Shown piece by piece: positions 26,166 to 34,841 of a stretch of DNA of 42,268 nt. This stretch comes from Ignavibacteria bacterium (lineage in GTDB: Bacteria > Bacteroidota > Ignavibacteria > Kapaibacteriales > UBA961), in assembly GCA_016873735.1 (NCBI GenBank), contig VGWD01000019.1:1-42268 (forward strand), read 5' to 3'. The translations under genes and the position numbers were made by a program. Position 1 is the first letter of the stretch. Each line of letters begins with the position of its first letter. Under the pieces are notes generated by a model, which saw only the letters and a program-made list of their open reading frames with translations, did not search any database and had not been told where the DNA came from.

Positions 26166-26199
26166 AAGCCGCTTTCCAAGATGGGAGGCGGCTTTTTTT
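26166..26199 (+). terminator. Intrinsic terminator after HU
   Basis: AGCCGC (26167-26172) pairs with GCGGCT (26188-26193), and the stem continues inward with TTTCC against GGGAG using G-U pairs. Seven T follow. It separates HU from pyrB, whose ATG lies 16 bases after the T-run. Confidence 0.85.
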
Positions 26200-26214
26200 A
26201 TATCGGAGAAACTT

Positions 26215-27093
26215 ATGCATTCATTACTAGACATATCTTCTTTATCTAAAAAGAATATTGCTACCATTTTTGATTATGCTAGTTCATATCAGAAGAAGAA
26301 ACGCGATAGTATTTTGCAAGGGAAGGATATAGTGATTGCTTTTTTCGAATCTTCAACACGGACTCGATGTTCATTTGATTTGGCTGTAAAGCGTTTAGGT
26401 GGAAATTCAATCTTATTCGATGCTCAGGGAAGTAGCATTTCAAAAGGTGAATCATTTATTGATACGATTCATACATTGAATCAATATGATGTACAAGGTT
26501 GGATCATACGTCATGGGCATGCATATGCACCACACATTCTTCAACAAGAAACACAATCAATAGTTATCAATGCAGGAGATGGTTCTCATCAACATCCAAC
26601 GCAGGCTTTGCTCGATGCTTATACCTTATATTCGAAATGGGGTAGTCTTGAAGGAAAGAACATTATGATTGTTGGGGATGTATTGCATAGCAGGGTTGCT
26701 CGTTCGAATATACAATTGCTGTCAATACTTGGTGCAAAGATTTTTGTTTCAGGTCCGGGTACTTTGCTTCCACGATTTCTTCCAAACATTACTATTGTAC
26801 CTACAATACATGATGCTATTCACGAGATGGATGGAGTCATCATGTTAAGAATTCAATTGGAAAGAATGAAGAATGGGTTGATTCCAAGCAAGAGGGAATA
26901 CGCACGCTACTTTGCTATAAATGAGGCAATGATAGTGAAGCATGACAATTTGCTAGTCTTGCATCCCGGACCGGCAAATTATGGATTGGAGCTGTCTATG
27001 GAATGCATGAATCACAAGAATGTACTGATTAGAGAACAAGTCAAATATGGGCTATATATTCGTATGGCTGTACTTAAACACTGTTTTACGTGA
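26215..27093 (+). CDS. pyrB: Aspartate carbamoyltransferase catalytic subunit
   Basis: 292 residues. Condenses carbamoyl phosphate (from CarB) with aspartate. Carbamoyl-phosphate site S-T-R-T-R at 47-51, K-G-E at 78-80, R-H-G near 99-101, and HPTQALLDAYTL at 127-138. The aspartate site region HPGP-A-N-Y-G-L-E has a Tyr where the family usually has Arg (N-R-G). No pyrI regulatory gene is adjacent, so it is probably a class B or C type or an unregulated trimer. GGAG precedes the ATG by 10 bases. Its stop is 1 base from the end of the convergent channel gene. Confidence 0.93.
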   Translation: MHSLLDISSLSKKNIATIFDYASSYQKKKRDSILQGKDIVIAFFESSTRTRCSFDLAVKRLGGNSILFDAQGSSISKGESFIDTIHTLNQYDVQGWIIRHGHAYAPHILQQETQSIVINAGDGSHQHPTQALLDAYTLYSKWGSLEGKNIMIVGDVLHSRVARSNIQLLSILGAKIFVSGPGTLLPRFLPNITIVPTIHDAIHEMDGVIMLRIQLERMKNGLIPSKREYARYFAINEAMIVKHDNLLVLHPGPANYGLELSMECMNHKNVLIREQVKYGLYIRMAVLKHCFT

Positions 27094-27094
27094 A

Positions 27095-29008
27095 CTACCA
27101 ATCATTCTCTGCAAGAACTATGATTTTATCTTCTTCAAAAAATGTGAAATTCTTGGATTTGTCTGGATTAACGATTACACCCTGATCAAGCGCATCTTCA
27201 TCATATTTTGACAATAATCTACAACCAATGGCTATTTCATTTCTTCTTCTCGCGGCTTCAACTACTGTAAAGAAATTCAATGGTTTTCTGAGCTCAACAT
27301 AATCAGAGGCCGGTTTTAAATAAACCTCCGAACCCTCCGATCTAAATAAATCTTCAAAAACCAAAGCAAGTGCTTTTTCTTCAGATACTTGAGATAGCAT
27401 CAAACTATTGAGTTTGTCGCTAACCACGAAGTCATCAGCTCTTGTCACTTTTACAAGCTCTCTGTTTCTAACATCAAGCATTTGGCTCACTATGGAGAAT
27501 GGGTGACCAGTCTTTTCAGCAATATCTCTTAAGTGAAGCAGAGTGAAGATAGTACGAGCATCTGACTCTTGAATGTTATATGTCAATGAATGACTCAGTA
27601 TGATGATATGATCATATTTTTCGCACTCCAAATCATCCAATACTCTTCTATTGCTCGCATCGCCTGAAATCTGATGTATTGTCAGATTGGTAAGTTCCTT
27701 TGAAACAGTTTGAATCTCATTTTCAATATGATCAATATCAGAAACAACAGTTACGATTGAACCTTTTATAACATAATTATCAAGTTCGGTGATGATTGTA
27801 TGTGCTTGGCGATTCCATCCAAGAATCAAGGTTCTTTCAGGATTTCTTTGTCTTCCTTCTGAATGTCTGATGCATGTTGCATCAATATTCAATTCCGGAT
27901 TGTTAACCGGATTAATCTTGGATCCATCTTCGGCGACCACTATGATTTTATCTCCTCGTTCAATCAGTTTATGCGATGGAGGATTAATCTGAATCATGCC
28001 ATTGGCATAACGTATGCCAATTGGTGTACCTCTATTATAAGAAAACAATGACTTGGAAAATTGCTTGCCGATCAATGGCTGTTCTTCTAAAAAGTTGATT
28101 TTATTTCTTTTGAAGTCCAATAATTCATTGAAAACAACTGATAATCCGGATTGTCTGCAAGTTTGAGCTATGATTTTGGAAAGAACATCTTCCATGAGAA
28201 TAAATGATACTTCATTTCTACCAACCAAACGTGCCACTTCGATATTTTTCGGATCTCTGATTTCAGCGACGATGTGATAACTTTCTGGTCTTCTGTGTGG
28301 ATTATTCGTTATTGCCAATATCATTTTGATCATGAGTGAATCAGGATCATCTATTCCTTCCGGTGATAAAATGATAATTGATTTTGCAGTATGTGGGTTG
28401 ATTATCTCAAGATCTGTGAGATCTATTGGATTCCCTGTTCTACAAACTACCTTTGTACCTTTGAAATCACCAATTTTCATGGCTATTTCATCTTCCATTT
28501 CAACTTTGTCATTTTCAGCCAAAATCGAAATGCAGGAATTCTTTTTGCCTTCATTGGCTGTAACCAATTCATTGATTATATAAAATATCTGTGGAGACCA
28601 TCCCAAAACTACTGTATGACCATCTTCAATGACTAAAGACCTGCCTTTGCGTAAATCATCCAACTGTTTTGCAATTCCACTATTAAGGACACCTATGAGA
28701 ATTGAAATTAATATCATCCCGCCCAATGTCGCAATGAGCATCAATGTCACATAAGAAAAACTATTTGTGCGTAATGCTGAAATCACACCACCATCCAAAG
28801 AATGAAGAACAGTTTCCCACATGAGTTTGCCAAAATCAGCAAAAGAACTGTCGCTTGTGACAATACCTATAAAGGCACCGATGATCGAAATCGAAATCAC
28901 AAAGAGAAGAGCAAGAATAAAAAGACCTGCAATAAGTGAAATAACCCCTTTTGACATGAAGCTGTCAAATTTATACTTTATCACATTAGAAAATTTGCGG
29001 TAAGGCAT
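27095..29008 (-). CDS. CASTOR/POLLUX-like RCK-domain ion channel protein
   Basis: 637 residues. Two hydrophobic helices (about 20-48 and 84-110) flank a short loop that could be the pore turn (L-D-G-G-V-I-S-A-L). Two cytoplasmic Rossmann/RCK (TrkA-N-like) units follow, starting GHTVVLGWSPQ near 130 and RTLILGWNRQ near 390. The W after the glycine loop and the block RDPKNIEVARLVGRNEVSFILMEDVLSKIIAQTCRQ are typical of the CASTOR/POLLUX/DMI1 family, known for calcium- or potassium-permeable channels in plants and for uncharacterised bacterial relatives. There is no TVGYG filter, so ion choice is unknown. The TTG at 29011 is skipped in favour of the ATG at 29008. Confidence 0.8.
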   Translation of the reverse strand: MPYRKFSNVIKYKFDSFMSKGVISLIAGLFILALLFVISISIIGAFIGIVTSDSSFADFGKLMWETVLHSLDGGVISALRTNSFSYVTLMLIATLGGMILISILIGVLNSGIAKQLDDLRKGRSLVIEDGHTVVLGWSPQIFYIINELVTANEGKKNSCISILAENDKVEMEDEIAMKIGDFKGTKVVCRTGNPIDLTDLEIINPHTAKSIIILSPEGIDDPDSLMIKMILAITNNPHRRPESYHIVAEIRDPKNIEVARLVGRNEVSFILMEDVLSKIIAQTCRQSGLSVVFNELLDFKRNKINFLEEQPLIGKQFSKSLFSYNRGTPIGIRYANGMIQINPPSHKLIERGDKIIVVAEDGSKINPVNNPELNIDATCIRHSEGRQRNPERTLILGWNRQAHTIITELDNYVIKGSIVTVVSDIDHIENEIQTVSKELTNLTIHQISGDASNRRVLDDLECEKYDHIIILSHSLTYNIQESDARTIFTLLHLRDIAEKTGHPFSIVSQMLDVRNRELVKVTRADDFVVSDKLNSLMLSQVSEEKALALVFEDLFRSEGSEVYLKPASDYVELRKPLNFFTVVEAARRRNEIAIGCRLLSKYDEDALDQGVIVNPDKSKNFTFFEEDKIIVLAENDW

Positions 29009-29050
29009 CAATATCTCTGCTGAATGATTGAAATTTAATCACAAAATAGC

Positions 29051-29058
29051 CAAAAATA
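29051..29058 (-). promoter_or_regulatory. Candidate promoter -7 element of the channel gene
   Basis: TATTTTTG on the - strand, 43 bases before the ATG. The nearest TTG upstream is 24 bases away, just outside the usual spacer range, and lies in the preceding terminator region. Confidence 0.35.
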
Positions 29059-29083
29059 TCATGTCAAAAAAGGGAGTAAATTC

Positions 29084-29110
29084 AAAAAAAAACCGCCAAA
29101 TAGGCGGTTT
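29084..29110 (-). terminator. Intrinsic terminator of the sigma/anti-sigma pair
   Basis: On the - strand AAACCGCC and GGCGGTTT (29103-29110 and 29090-29097 in + coordinates) form a perfect 8-bp stem around a 5-base loop, followed by a run of T (29084-29092 as A on the + strand). It lies 8 bases beyond the anti-sigma stop. Confidence 0.85.
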
Positions 29111-29117
29111 GGAAAGT

Positions 29118-29726
29118 TTATTCTTGGGTTTTGGGTCTATACTTCGAAGACGAGTGTTCCAATTGAATCTTCTTAACAGGTAGCATCGGAATAACTTGAA
29201 CCATCTGCTTTCCTCGTAGTGTCTGAGATTGCTTAAGACTTCTAGTTTTATTTTTGGCAATTTCAGGAGTCTTGTCTTGAATCGTAACAGGTACGTTTAT
29301 TGTGATTGGTTCTGCTTGCTCAACATGTATAAGCTGACTGTTTTTCTGAGCAGCTTTAGGGTTATTAGGCCCATTTGAATTGATGAACCAATATGCGCCT
29401 GCACAAACAGAAATGGAGAGTGCCGAAGATATTGCAAGTGTTATCCAAGACATACCCGCTTTCTTTGCATAATAGGCAGTGATGAGTCCGGAAGATGCAA
29501 TGGAACCTGTGGAAGCCAAACCAGCAACAAATGCACCCGCTACGCCGGATAAATCGTGATGCATGAGTTGCATACGTTCTTTATTGATGCAAGAATTAAT
29601 GATTCTATCTGACTCCAAAAGTGAGCGCAATTCTGCATCATGTTCAACCTTCTGCAAGAATTGAACTGTTTCTTCAGGTGAAAGAAGTCCATTAAGGAAC
29701 TTGTCAACTGTTTCGTGGGAATTCAT
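29118..29726 (-). CDS. Putative membrane anti-sigma factor
   Basis: 202 residues. The N-terminal 50 residues (VDKFLNGLLSPEETVQFL, then HDAELRSLLESDRII) read like the short helical sigma-binding region of anti-sigma factors. A Gly/Ala/Ser-rich hydrophobic stretch at about 60-90 and a clear membrane helix at about 94-115 follow. The last 85 residues are a basic, Lys/Gln-rich domain, presumably periplasmic. No zinc motif H-x3-C-x2-C is present, so it is not a ZAS anti-sigma. The assignment rests mainly on its place 30 bases downstream of the ECF sigma gene and on the topology. Confidence 0.6.
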   Translation of the reverse strand: MNSHETVDKFLNGLLSPEETVQFLQKVEHDAELRSLLESDRIINSCINKERMQLMHHDLSGVAGAFVAGLASTGSIASSGLITAYYAKKAGMSWITLAISSALSISVCAGAYWFINSNGPNNPKAAQKNSQLIHVEQAEPITINVPVTIQDKTPEIAKNKTRSLKQSQTLRGKQMVQVIPMLPVKKIQLEHSSSKYRPKTQE

Positions 29727-29756
29727 AAATACATAACTATATAGTGGTGGTGAATG

Positions 29757-30365
29757 TCAAAGATTGTCCTTCTTAACCATGATTTTCACTTTATCTCTTA
29801 ATTGAGCTCTTGCTCTTGATGCTCTTGTCCAAATGGCATTTGGAGACATACCCATCATTTCAGCAATTTCATCAAAACGATAACCGCAAAACATGTTAAG
29901 CACCAGTAATTCCTTATCCTCGAATTTCAAAGTATCCAATGAGGAATTGACAAGTTCTTCCATATCGGTGCTTCCGGGTTGATATTCGTGCGGAATATCC
30001 AGTTCAGAGATAGAATCAATTGAAATTGTATGTTTTCTCAATTTTATATGATTTAAACATAAATTTCTGGCAATCGTGAACATGAATCCGCCTGGGTTTG
30101 CAATCTCTGGTTGGGATTGATTCCTCAGCTTAATGATTCTTTCCCATACTTCTTGGGTGATATCCTCTGCGATATGAGCATTGTTAACCAATTTTGCACA
30201 ATACAGGAATATCTTGCGATTATAAGCTCTAAAAAAGTACATTGCAGCATTATCATCACCATTCAGAAAATTCATGAATGATGTTGACTCTTTAGATTGC
30301 AAAGCTTGTGATTGGCCTGAGTGACCGATACCTTTTTTGCTTTCTATTTGCTGTTTGTTGATCAA
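29757..30365 (-). CDS. ECF (sigma-70 family group 4) RNA polymerase sigma factor
   Basis: 202 residues from a TTG, or 172 from the ATG at 30275. Region 2 (FFRAYNRKIFLYCAKLVNNAHIAEDITQEVWERI) and region 4 (FCGYRFDEIAEMMGMSPNAIWTRASRARAQLRDKV, the helix-turn-helix) are complete, while regions 1 and 3 are absent, as in all ECF factors. The extra N-terminal 30 residues are Gln/Ser/Lys-rich. An exact TAGCTTTG box (TAnnTTTG) on the - strand overlaps the TTG codon; if it is the promoter, the TTG cannot be used and the shorter form is right. The gene forms an operon with the membrane protein downstream, the usual sigma/anti-sigma pairing. Confidence 0.88.
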   Translation of the reverse strand: MINKQQIESKKGIGHSGQSQALQSKESTSFMNFLNGDDNAAMYFFRAYNRKIFLYCAKLVNNAHIAEDITQEVWERIIKLRNQSQPEIANPGGFMFTIARNLCLNHIKLRKHTISIDSISELDIPHEYQPGSTDMEELVNSSLDTLKFEDKELLVLNMFCGYRFDEIAEMMGMSPNAIWTRASRARAQLRDKVKIMVKKDNL

Positions 30366-30428
30366 AGCTATTTGCCTATTGTTTCTATATTTAAGACAAT
30401 CAATGAGGAATACACCTTACATTGACAT

Positions 30429-31919
30429 TCAATAATTATCTATTTGAGCCCTTTGTAAGCTTCCTGAATAATCCACATATACTGTTTTCCACTCTGTAAA
30501 TATTTCAAAAGCAGTCCAACCTCCTTCTCGGTGACCATTGCCTGTTCCTTTGATTCCTCCAAAAGGCATATGAGCTTCAGCTCCAATTGTTGGGGCATTG
30601 ATATAGGTAATGCCTGCTTCAATATCTCTTATGGCTCTAAATGCAGCATCGACATTTCCGGTAAAGAGTGAAGAAGATAGACCATAATCGCAATTATTTG
30701 CCAACTCAATGGCATGATCAAGGGAGTTGGCTTTTGTAACGGCAAGTACGGGACCAAAGATTTCCTCCTTAAATATGGTCATGTCAGGAGTTACATCAAT
30801 AAAGATTGTGGGTTTATAAAAATTACCCTTAGCACAATCCCCCGAAATTTCCACATCACCGCCAATGACACATGTTGCTCCTTCGGATCTTGCAATCGCA
30901 ACATAATGCTGAATCTTTTCAAGTTGTTTTGCATTGATAACTGGCCCCATCTGAGTTTGAGGATGGGATCCATTACCAAGTTTGATTTGCGTTGTTTTTG
31001 TTATGAGTGCATTAATGAATGAATCATAAATATCCTTGTGTAAAATCAGCCTTGATGTTGCTGTGCAACGCTGACCAGTAGTACCAAAAGCACCCCAAAG
31101 AACGCCGTCAAGTGCAAGATCGATATTTGCATCAGGCATTACGATTTGTGCATTTTTACCACCCATTTCTAGAGAACATTTTTTATTGAGCGAACCACAC
31201 CTTTCAGCAATCTTCTTGCCCGTAAATGTTGATCCGGTGAAACCAATAAGTTTAACTGATGGGTGCTCAACCAAAGCAGATCCTGTTGTACCATCACCAT
31301 AGACAACATTTAATGCACCTGCCGGTAGACCTGCTTCTGCCAAGATCTCTGCAAATATATGTGCTGAATGTGGAGAGGCCTCAGATGGTTTGAACACCAC
31401 AGTGTTTCCACAAGCCAATGCCGGCAAGATCTTCCATGAAGGAACAGCAATTGGAAAATTCCATGCAGTGATAATTCCGCATACTCCAATCGGAGTTCGA
31501 AATGACAAATTCATTTTATTGTCCATTTCGCTTGGCGCAGTATAACCGAATAAACGCCTTGTTTCTGTAGCAGCATAATAAGCAGTATCTATAGCTTCTT
31601 GAATATCGCCAAGAGTCTCAAACAAAGGTTTTCCCATTTCTCTTGTCATAATAGCCGAGAGTTCTTCTTTTCTTCTTGTGAAAATATCACCCGCTTTTCG
31701 CAAAATGTCACCCCTTTTAGGTGCAGGCATTTTACTCCAAGAGATGAATGCTGTTGAAGCTGCCAATACAGCTTCATGAACTTCATCATCATTAGAAATT
31801 GGAAAAAGACCTATGATATCATCTGAGTCAGCTGGATTTACATTCTGGAATGTATGTGCATGCACAGAAGGAGTTAAAACTCCATTGATGTAATTATTGA
31901 ATGTTGTCATGATAAGCAT
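30429..31919 (-). CDS. NAD(P)-dependent aldehyde dehydrogenase
   Basis: 496 residues. Oxidises an aldehyde to the acid. The catalytic set is complete: N154 in WNFP, K177 in FKPSE, FTGS at 227-230, E251 in LEMGGKN, C285 in GQRCT, and EIFGPV near 385. The G-Q-R-C-T-A-T-S-R form is like that of ketoglutarate-semialdehyde-type and related ALDHs, but no pathway neighbours define the substrate. A second ATG three codons in (31910) is equally possible. It is the only gene in its transcription unit and is divergent from the LOG gene. The 140-base region between them has only weak promoter matches. Confidence 0.92.
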   Translation of the reverse strand: MLIMTTFNNYINGVLTPSVHAHTFQNVNPADSDDIIGLFPISNDDEVHEAVLAASTAFISWSKMPAPKRGDILRKAGDIFTRRKEELSAIMTREMGKPLFETLGDIQEAIDTAYYAATETRRLFGYTAPSEMDNKMNLSFRTPIGVCGIITAWNFPIAVPSWKILPALACGNTVVFKPSEASPHSAHIFAEILAEAGLPAGALNVVYGDGTTGSALVEHPSVKLIGFTGSTFTGKKIAERCGSLNKKCSLEMGGKNAQIVMPDANIDLALDGVLWGAFGTTGQRCTATSRLILHKDIYDSFINALITKTTQIKLGNGSHPQTQMGPVINAKQLEKIQHYVAIARSEGATCVIGGDVEISGDCAKGNFYKPTIFIDVTPDMTIFKEEIFGPVLAVTKANSLDHAIELANNCDYGLSSSLFTGNVDAAFRAIRDIEAGITYINAPTIGAEAHMPFGGIKGTGNGHREGGWTAFEIFTEWKTVYVDYSGSLQRAQIDNY

Positions 31920-32059
31920 GAATTTGGTGATAGAAATATGAGGTAAATTACTGCAATGTCATGAGTAATTCAATTGCAGCCAAAATATGGTGCAAATTGG
32001 CTTATTTTCCTTCATTTCTTCGTAAATTGTAGATTAGATTCACTTATTCTTTCTCTGAT

Positions 32060-32824
32060 ATGGAAATAGAAAAAAAGTCTCGAATCATGATTGCCGGAAG
32101 GGAAGATGAATTCTATTACCTTGAAGGCCCAAAATCCCGTTGGAAAGAATTTGTATTTACTTTAAAAGTTATGCGTGAATTCATCTCAGCATTTCGAAGG
32201 CTCCATTTTGTAGGACCATGTATAACTGTCTTTGGCAGCGCTCGTTTCTCCCCAGTTCATATTTTCTATAAACTTTCCGAAGAAATAGGTAAGTCGTTGA
32301 CAAATATAGGTTTTGCAGTAATGACAGGCGGTGGCCCAGGTATTATGGAGGGTGCCAATAGAGGTGCTTTTGAGCAAGAAGGTATTTCTGTCGGCGCAGA
32401 AATTCTGCTCCCTCATGAGCAAAAGCCTAATCCCTTTCTTCATGCTACTGCTAAATTTCAATATTTTTTTGTTAGAAAATTTCTACTGTTCAAGTATTCC
32501 TATGGTTTTATTGTTTTACCGGGAGGCTTCGGTACAATGGATGAGCTTTTCGAGGCTTTGACATTGATTCAAACCAAGAAAATCAAGGACTTTCCTGTGG
32601 TTGTAATGGGTACTGATTATTATCGACCACTTAGTGCGTTACTGGAACACATGGCTAATGAACAAACAATTGACAAATCTGATTTGGATTTGGTTTTGTT
32701 TACTGATTCAATTCCTGAAGCAATGGAACATATTCAGAAACATTCAATAGAGCGTTTTAAATTGAAAAAGAAATCCAAAGCATTGTCCTATTTGGGTGAA
32801 TCTTCATTTTCCACAGAACAATAG
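32060..32824 (+). CDS. LOG-family protein (TIGR00730-type nucleotide phosphoribohydrolase)
   Basis: 254 residues. The family hydrolyses ribose 5-phosphate off nucleoside monophosphates, including cytokinin nucleotides. Seen: VFGSARFSP at 58-65, MTGGGPGIMEGANRGAF at 88-104 and PGGFGTMDE at 154-162, the paired glycine-rich motifs holding the catalytic Arg/Glu. It is longer than the ~190-residue plant-like LOGs because of an extra N-terminal 50 residues and a basic tail. The true bacterial substrate is commonly unknown; the older name 'lysine decarboxylase' is not supported. It is 6 bases upstream of the permease gene and probably co-transcribed with it. Confidence 0.88.
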   Translation: MEIEKKSRIMIAGREDEFYYLEGPKSRWKEFVFTLKVMREFISAFRRLHFVGPCITVFGSARFSPVHIFYKLSEEIGKSLTNIGFAVMTGGGPGIMEGANRGAFEQEGISVGAEILLPHEQKPNPFLHATAKFQYFFVRKFLLFKYSYGFIVLPGGFGTMDELFEALTLIQTKKIKDFPVVVMGTDYYRPLSALLEHMANEQTIDKSDLDLVLFTDSIPEAMEHIQKHSIERFKLKKKSKALSYLGESSFSTEQ

Positions 32825-32830
32825 TTGCCT

Positions 32831-34807
32831 ATGTCAAAGTTATCAGACTCTTTAAAACGATATTTGATCGGCGAAAGGAAAACCATAGATGACAGATCAA
32901 TTTTTCACAAGTTGACACTTATTGCATTTTTTGCATGGGTTGGGCTTGGTGCCGATGGACTATCTTCTTCTTGTTATGGTCCTGAAGAAGCTTTCAATGC
33001 ATTGGGTAAGTATCCATATTTATCGATTTTCATTGCATTGGGCACTGCTCTCACAATCTTTGTTATTTCAGCAAGTTATTCGCAGATCATTGAACTATTT
33101 CCATCGGGTGGGGGAGGATATCTTGTTGCGAGCAAACTCCTTTCTCCAACTGTTGGCATGGTTGCTGGTTCTAGTTTGGTGATAGATTACATTTTAACGA
33201 TTTCCATTTCAATTGTAAGTGGAATAGACGCACTCTTCAGTTTTTTTCCGCAAAGCATACATCATTATAAGATACCGCTATCTATGCTTGCTTTGATAGT
33301 GATGATCATTCTAAATCTCCGTGGAGTAAAGGAATCCGTATCCGTACTCCTTCCTATTTTCATGATATTTGTTATCACTCATGTTGCTGCAATCATCTAT
33401 ATAGTTGGTTCTCATGCTTTTGAGTTTCCCACGGTTGTAAGCACTACAGTTCAACAATGGAATGGTGCTACCAATGAATTGGGATACATGGGAGCAATAA
33501 TGTTGATTTTGCGAGCTTACAGTATGGGTGCCGGTACTTATACGGGTATCGAAGCAGTAAGTAATGCCATGCCGATATTAAGAGAACCAAGAGTTGAGAC
33601 AGCAAAAACAACAATGAAATACATGGCATTTTCATTGGCATTTGTTGCTGTTGGACTCATGCTTTCATATGCGCTGATGCATGTTCAGGATGCTCCGGGC
33701 AAAACACTTAATGCAGTATTGTTTGAAAAATTAACTGTCAATTGGGGATCAGGAATTTCGACTACTGCCTTATTGGTGGTATTGATTAGTGAGGCTGTGT
33801 TATTATTCGTAGCAGCGCAGGCAGGTTTTCTTGGAGGACCTCAGATTCTATCAAATATGGCGCTAGATCGATGGTTTCCAACTCGTTTTGCTATGCTTAG
33901 TGATCGTTTTGTATCGCAAAACGGAGTTCTGCTTGTGGGAATAGCTGCTGGAATTGTCGTGCTTGCAACAGGTGGATCAGTTCACTTGCTTATTGTATTG
34001 TATTCAATCAATGTGTTCATAACATTCACTTTGTCACAACTTGGAATGGTGAAGCATTGGATACAAGTCCGCAATACTTTTGCAAAGTGGAAATCTAAGA
34101 TATTCATCAATGGACTTGGTTTATTGATGTCATCCTTCATTTTGGTTGCAGTTGTCATTATCAAATTTTCAGAAGGCGGATGGGCTACTATTCTTCTTAC
34201 CGGAAGTTTAGTTGCATTAGTATTATCATTCAAACGTCATTACAACCAAACATCATTGCAATTAAAAAAATTGGATGAATTGGTATTGACAGCTATCGAT
34301 GATGCCATGTTATTGCCTGCACCAGAAGGGAAATATCCTGCTTGTGATACAAAAGCGAAAACCGCTGTGTTTCTTGTTTCGGGATTTTCAGGTCTTGGTT
34401 TGCATACTTTGTTTACCGTAATGCGAACTTTTGAAGGAACCTTTAAGAACTTTGTTTTCGTTCATGTAGGTATACTTGATGCAGGTAATTTCAAAGGCTC
34501 GGAAGAAGTGGATAATCTTCAAACTTATATTGATTCCGAAGCTGACAAATATGTGAATTTCATGCGCAATAATGGCTATTATGCTGAATCATATACAGAA
34601 ATTGGAACAGATGTCGTATCCGTCGTTGCTGATTTATCCAAGCAAATAGTTGATAGATATCCCCACACAGTAGTCTTTGGAGGTCAAGTAGTATTCCCTG
34701 AAGAATCTATATTCTCTAAATGGTTGCATAATTATACTGTTTTTGCAGTGCAAAGAAGATTATACCTTGAGAGCATTCCAGTAGTCATTTTACCGGTAAG
34801 AATATAA
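32831..34807 (+). CDS. APC-superfamily permease with C-terminal cytosolic domain
   Basis: 658 residues. About twelve hydrophobic helices occupy 25-480. The first carries G-A-D-G-L-S-S-S-C-Y-G-P-E-E-A-F, the broken TM1 of APC transporters, and the next has ELFPSGGGGYLVASKLL. The last 150 residues are soluble, with alternating strands and helices (KTAVFLVSGFSGLGLHTLF; NFVFVHVG; HTVVFGGQVVFPE) resembling a universal-stress-protein-like fold. Such an architecture is seen in amino acid permeases and in KimA-type potassium importers; the TM1 sequence differs from KimA, so the substrate is left open. The ATG at 32831 is preferred to the TTG at 32825. Confidence 0.82.
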   Translation: MSKLSDSLKRYLIGERKTIDDRSIFHKLTLIAFFAWVGLGADGLSSSCYGPEEAFNALGKYPYLSIFIALGTALTIFVISASYSQIIELFPSGGGGYLVASKLLSPTVGMVAGSSLVIDYILTISISIVSGIDALFSFFPQSIHHYKIPLSMLALIVMIILNLRGVKESVSVLLPIFMIFVITHVAAIIYIVGSHAFEFPTVVSTTVQQWNGATNELGYMGAIMLILRAYSMGAGTYTGIEAVSNAMPILREPRVETAKTTMKYMAFSLAFVAVGLMLSYALMHVQDAPGKTLNAVLFEKLTVNWGSGISTTALLVVLISEAVLLFVAAQAGFLGGPQILSNMALDRWFPTRFAMLSDRFVSQNGVLLVGIAAGIVVLATGGSVHLLIVLYSINVFITFTLSQLGMVKHWIQVRNTFAKWKSKIFINGLGLLMSSFILVAVVIIKFSEGGWATILLTGSLVALVLSFKRHYNQTSLQLKKLDELVLTAIDDAMLLPAPEGKYPACDTKAKTAVFLVSGFSGLGLHTLFTVMRTFEGTFKNFVFVHVGILDAGNFKGSEEVDNLQTYIDSEADKYVNFMRNNGYYAESYTEIGTDVVSVVADLSKQIVDRYPHTVVFGGQVVFPEESIFSKWLHNYTVFAVQRRLYLESIPVVILPVRI

Positions 34808-34841
34808 ATTATCGTAATTGTCAAAACATTTTCAAATCAAT

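Noticed and set aside
32831-34807. Calling the permease KimA (potassium importer)
   Set aside because: The TM1 motif differs from the S-S-D-A-L-S-S-V-A-Y form I associate with KimA. Only APC superfamily is supported.
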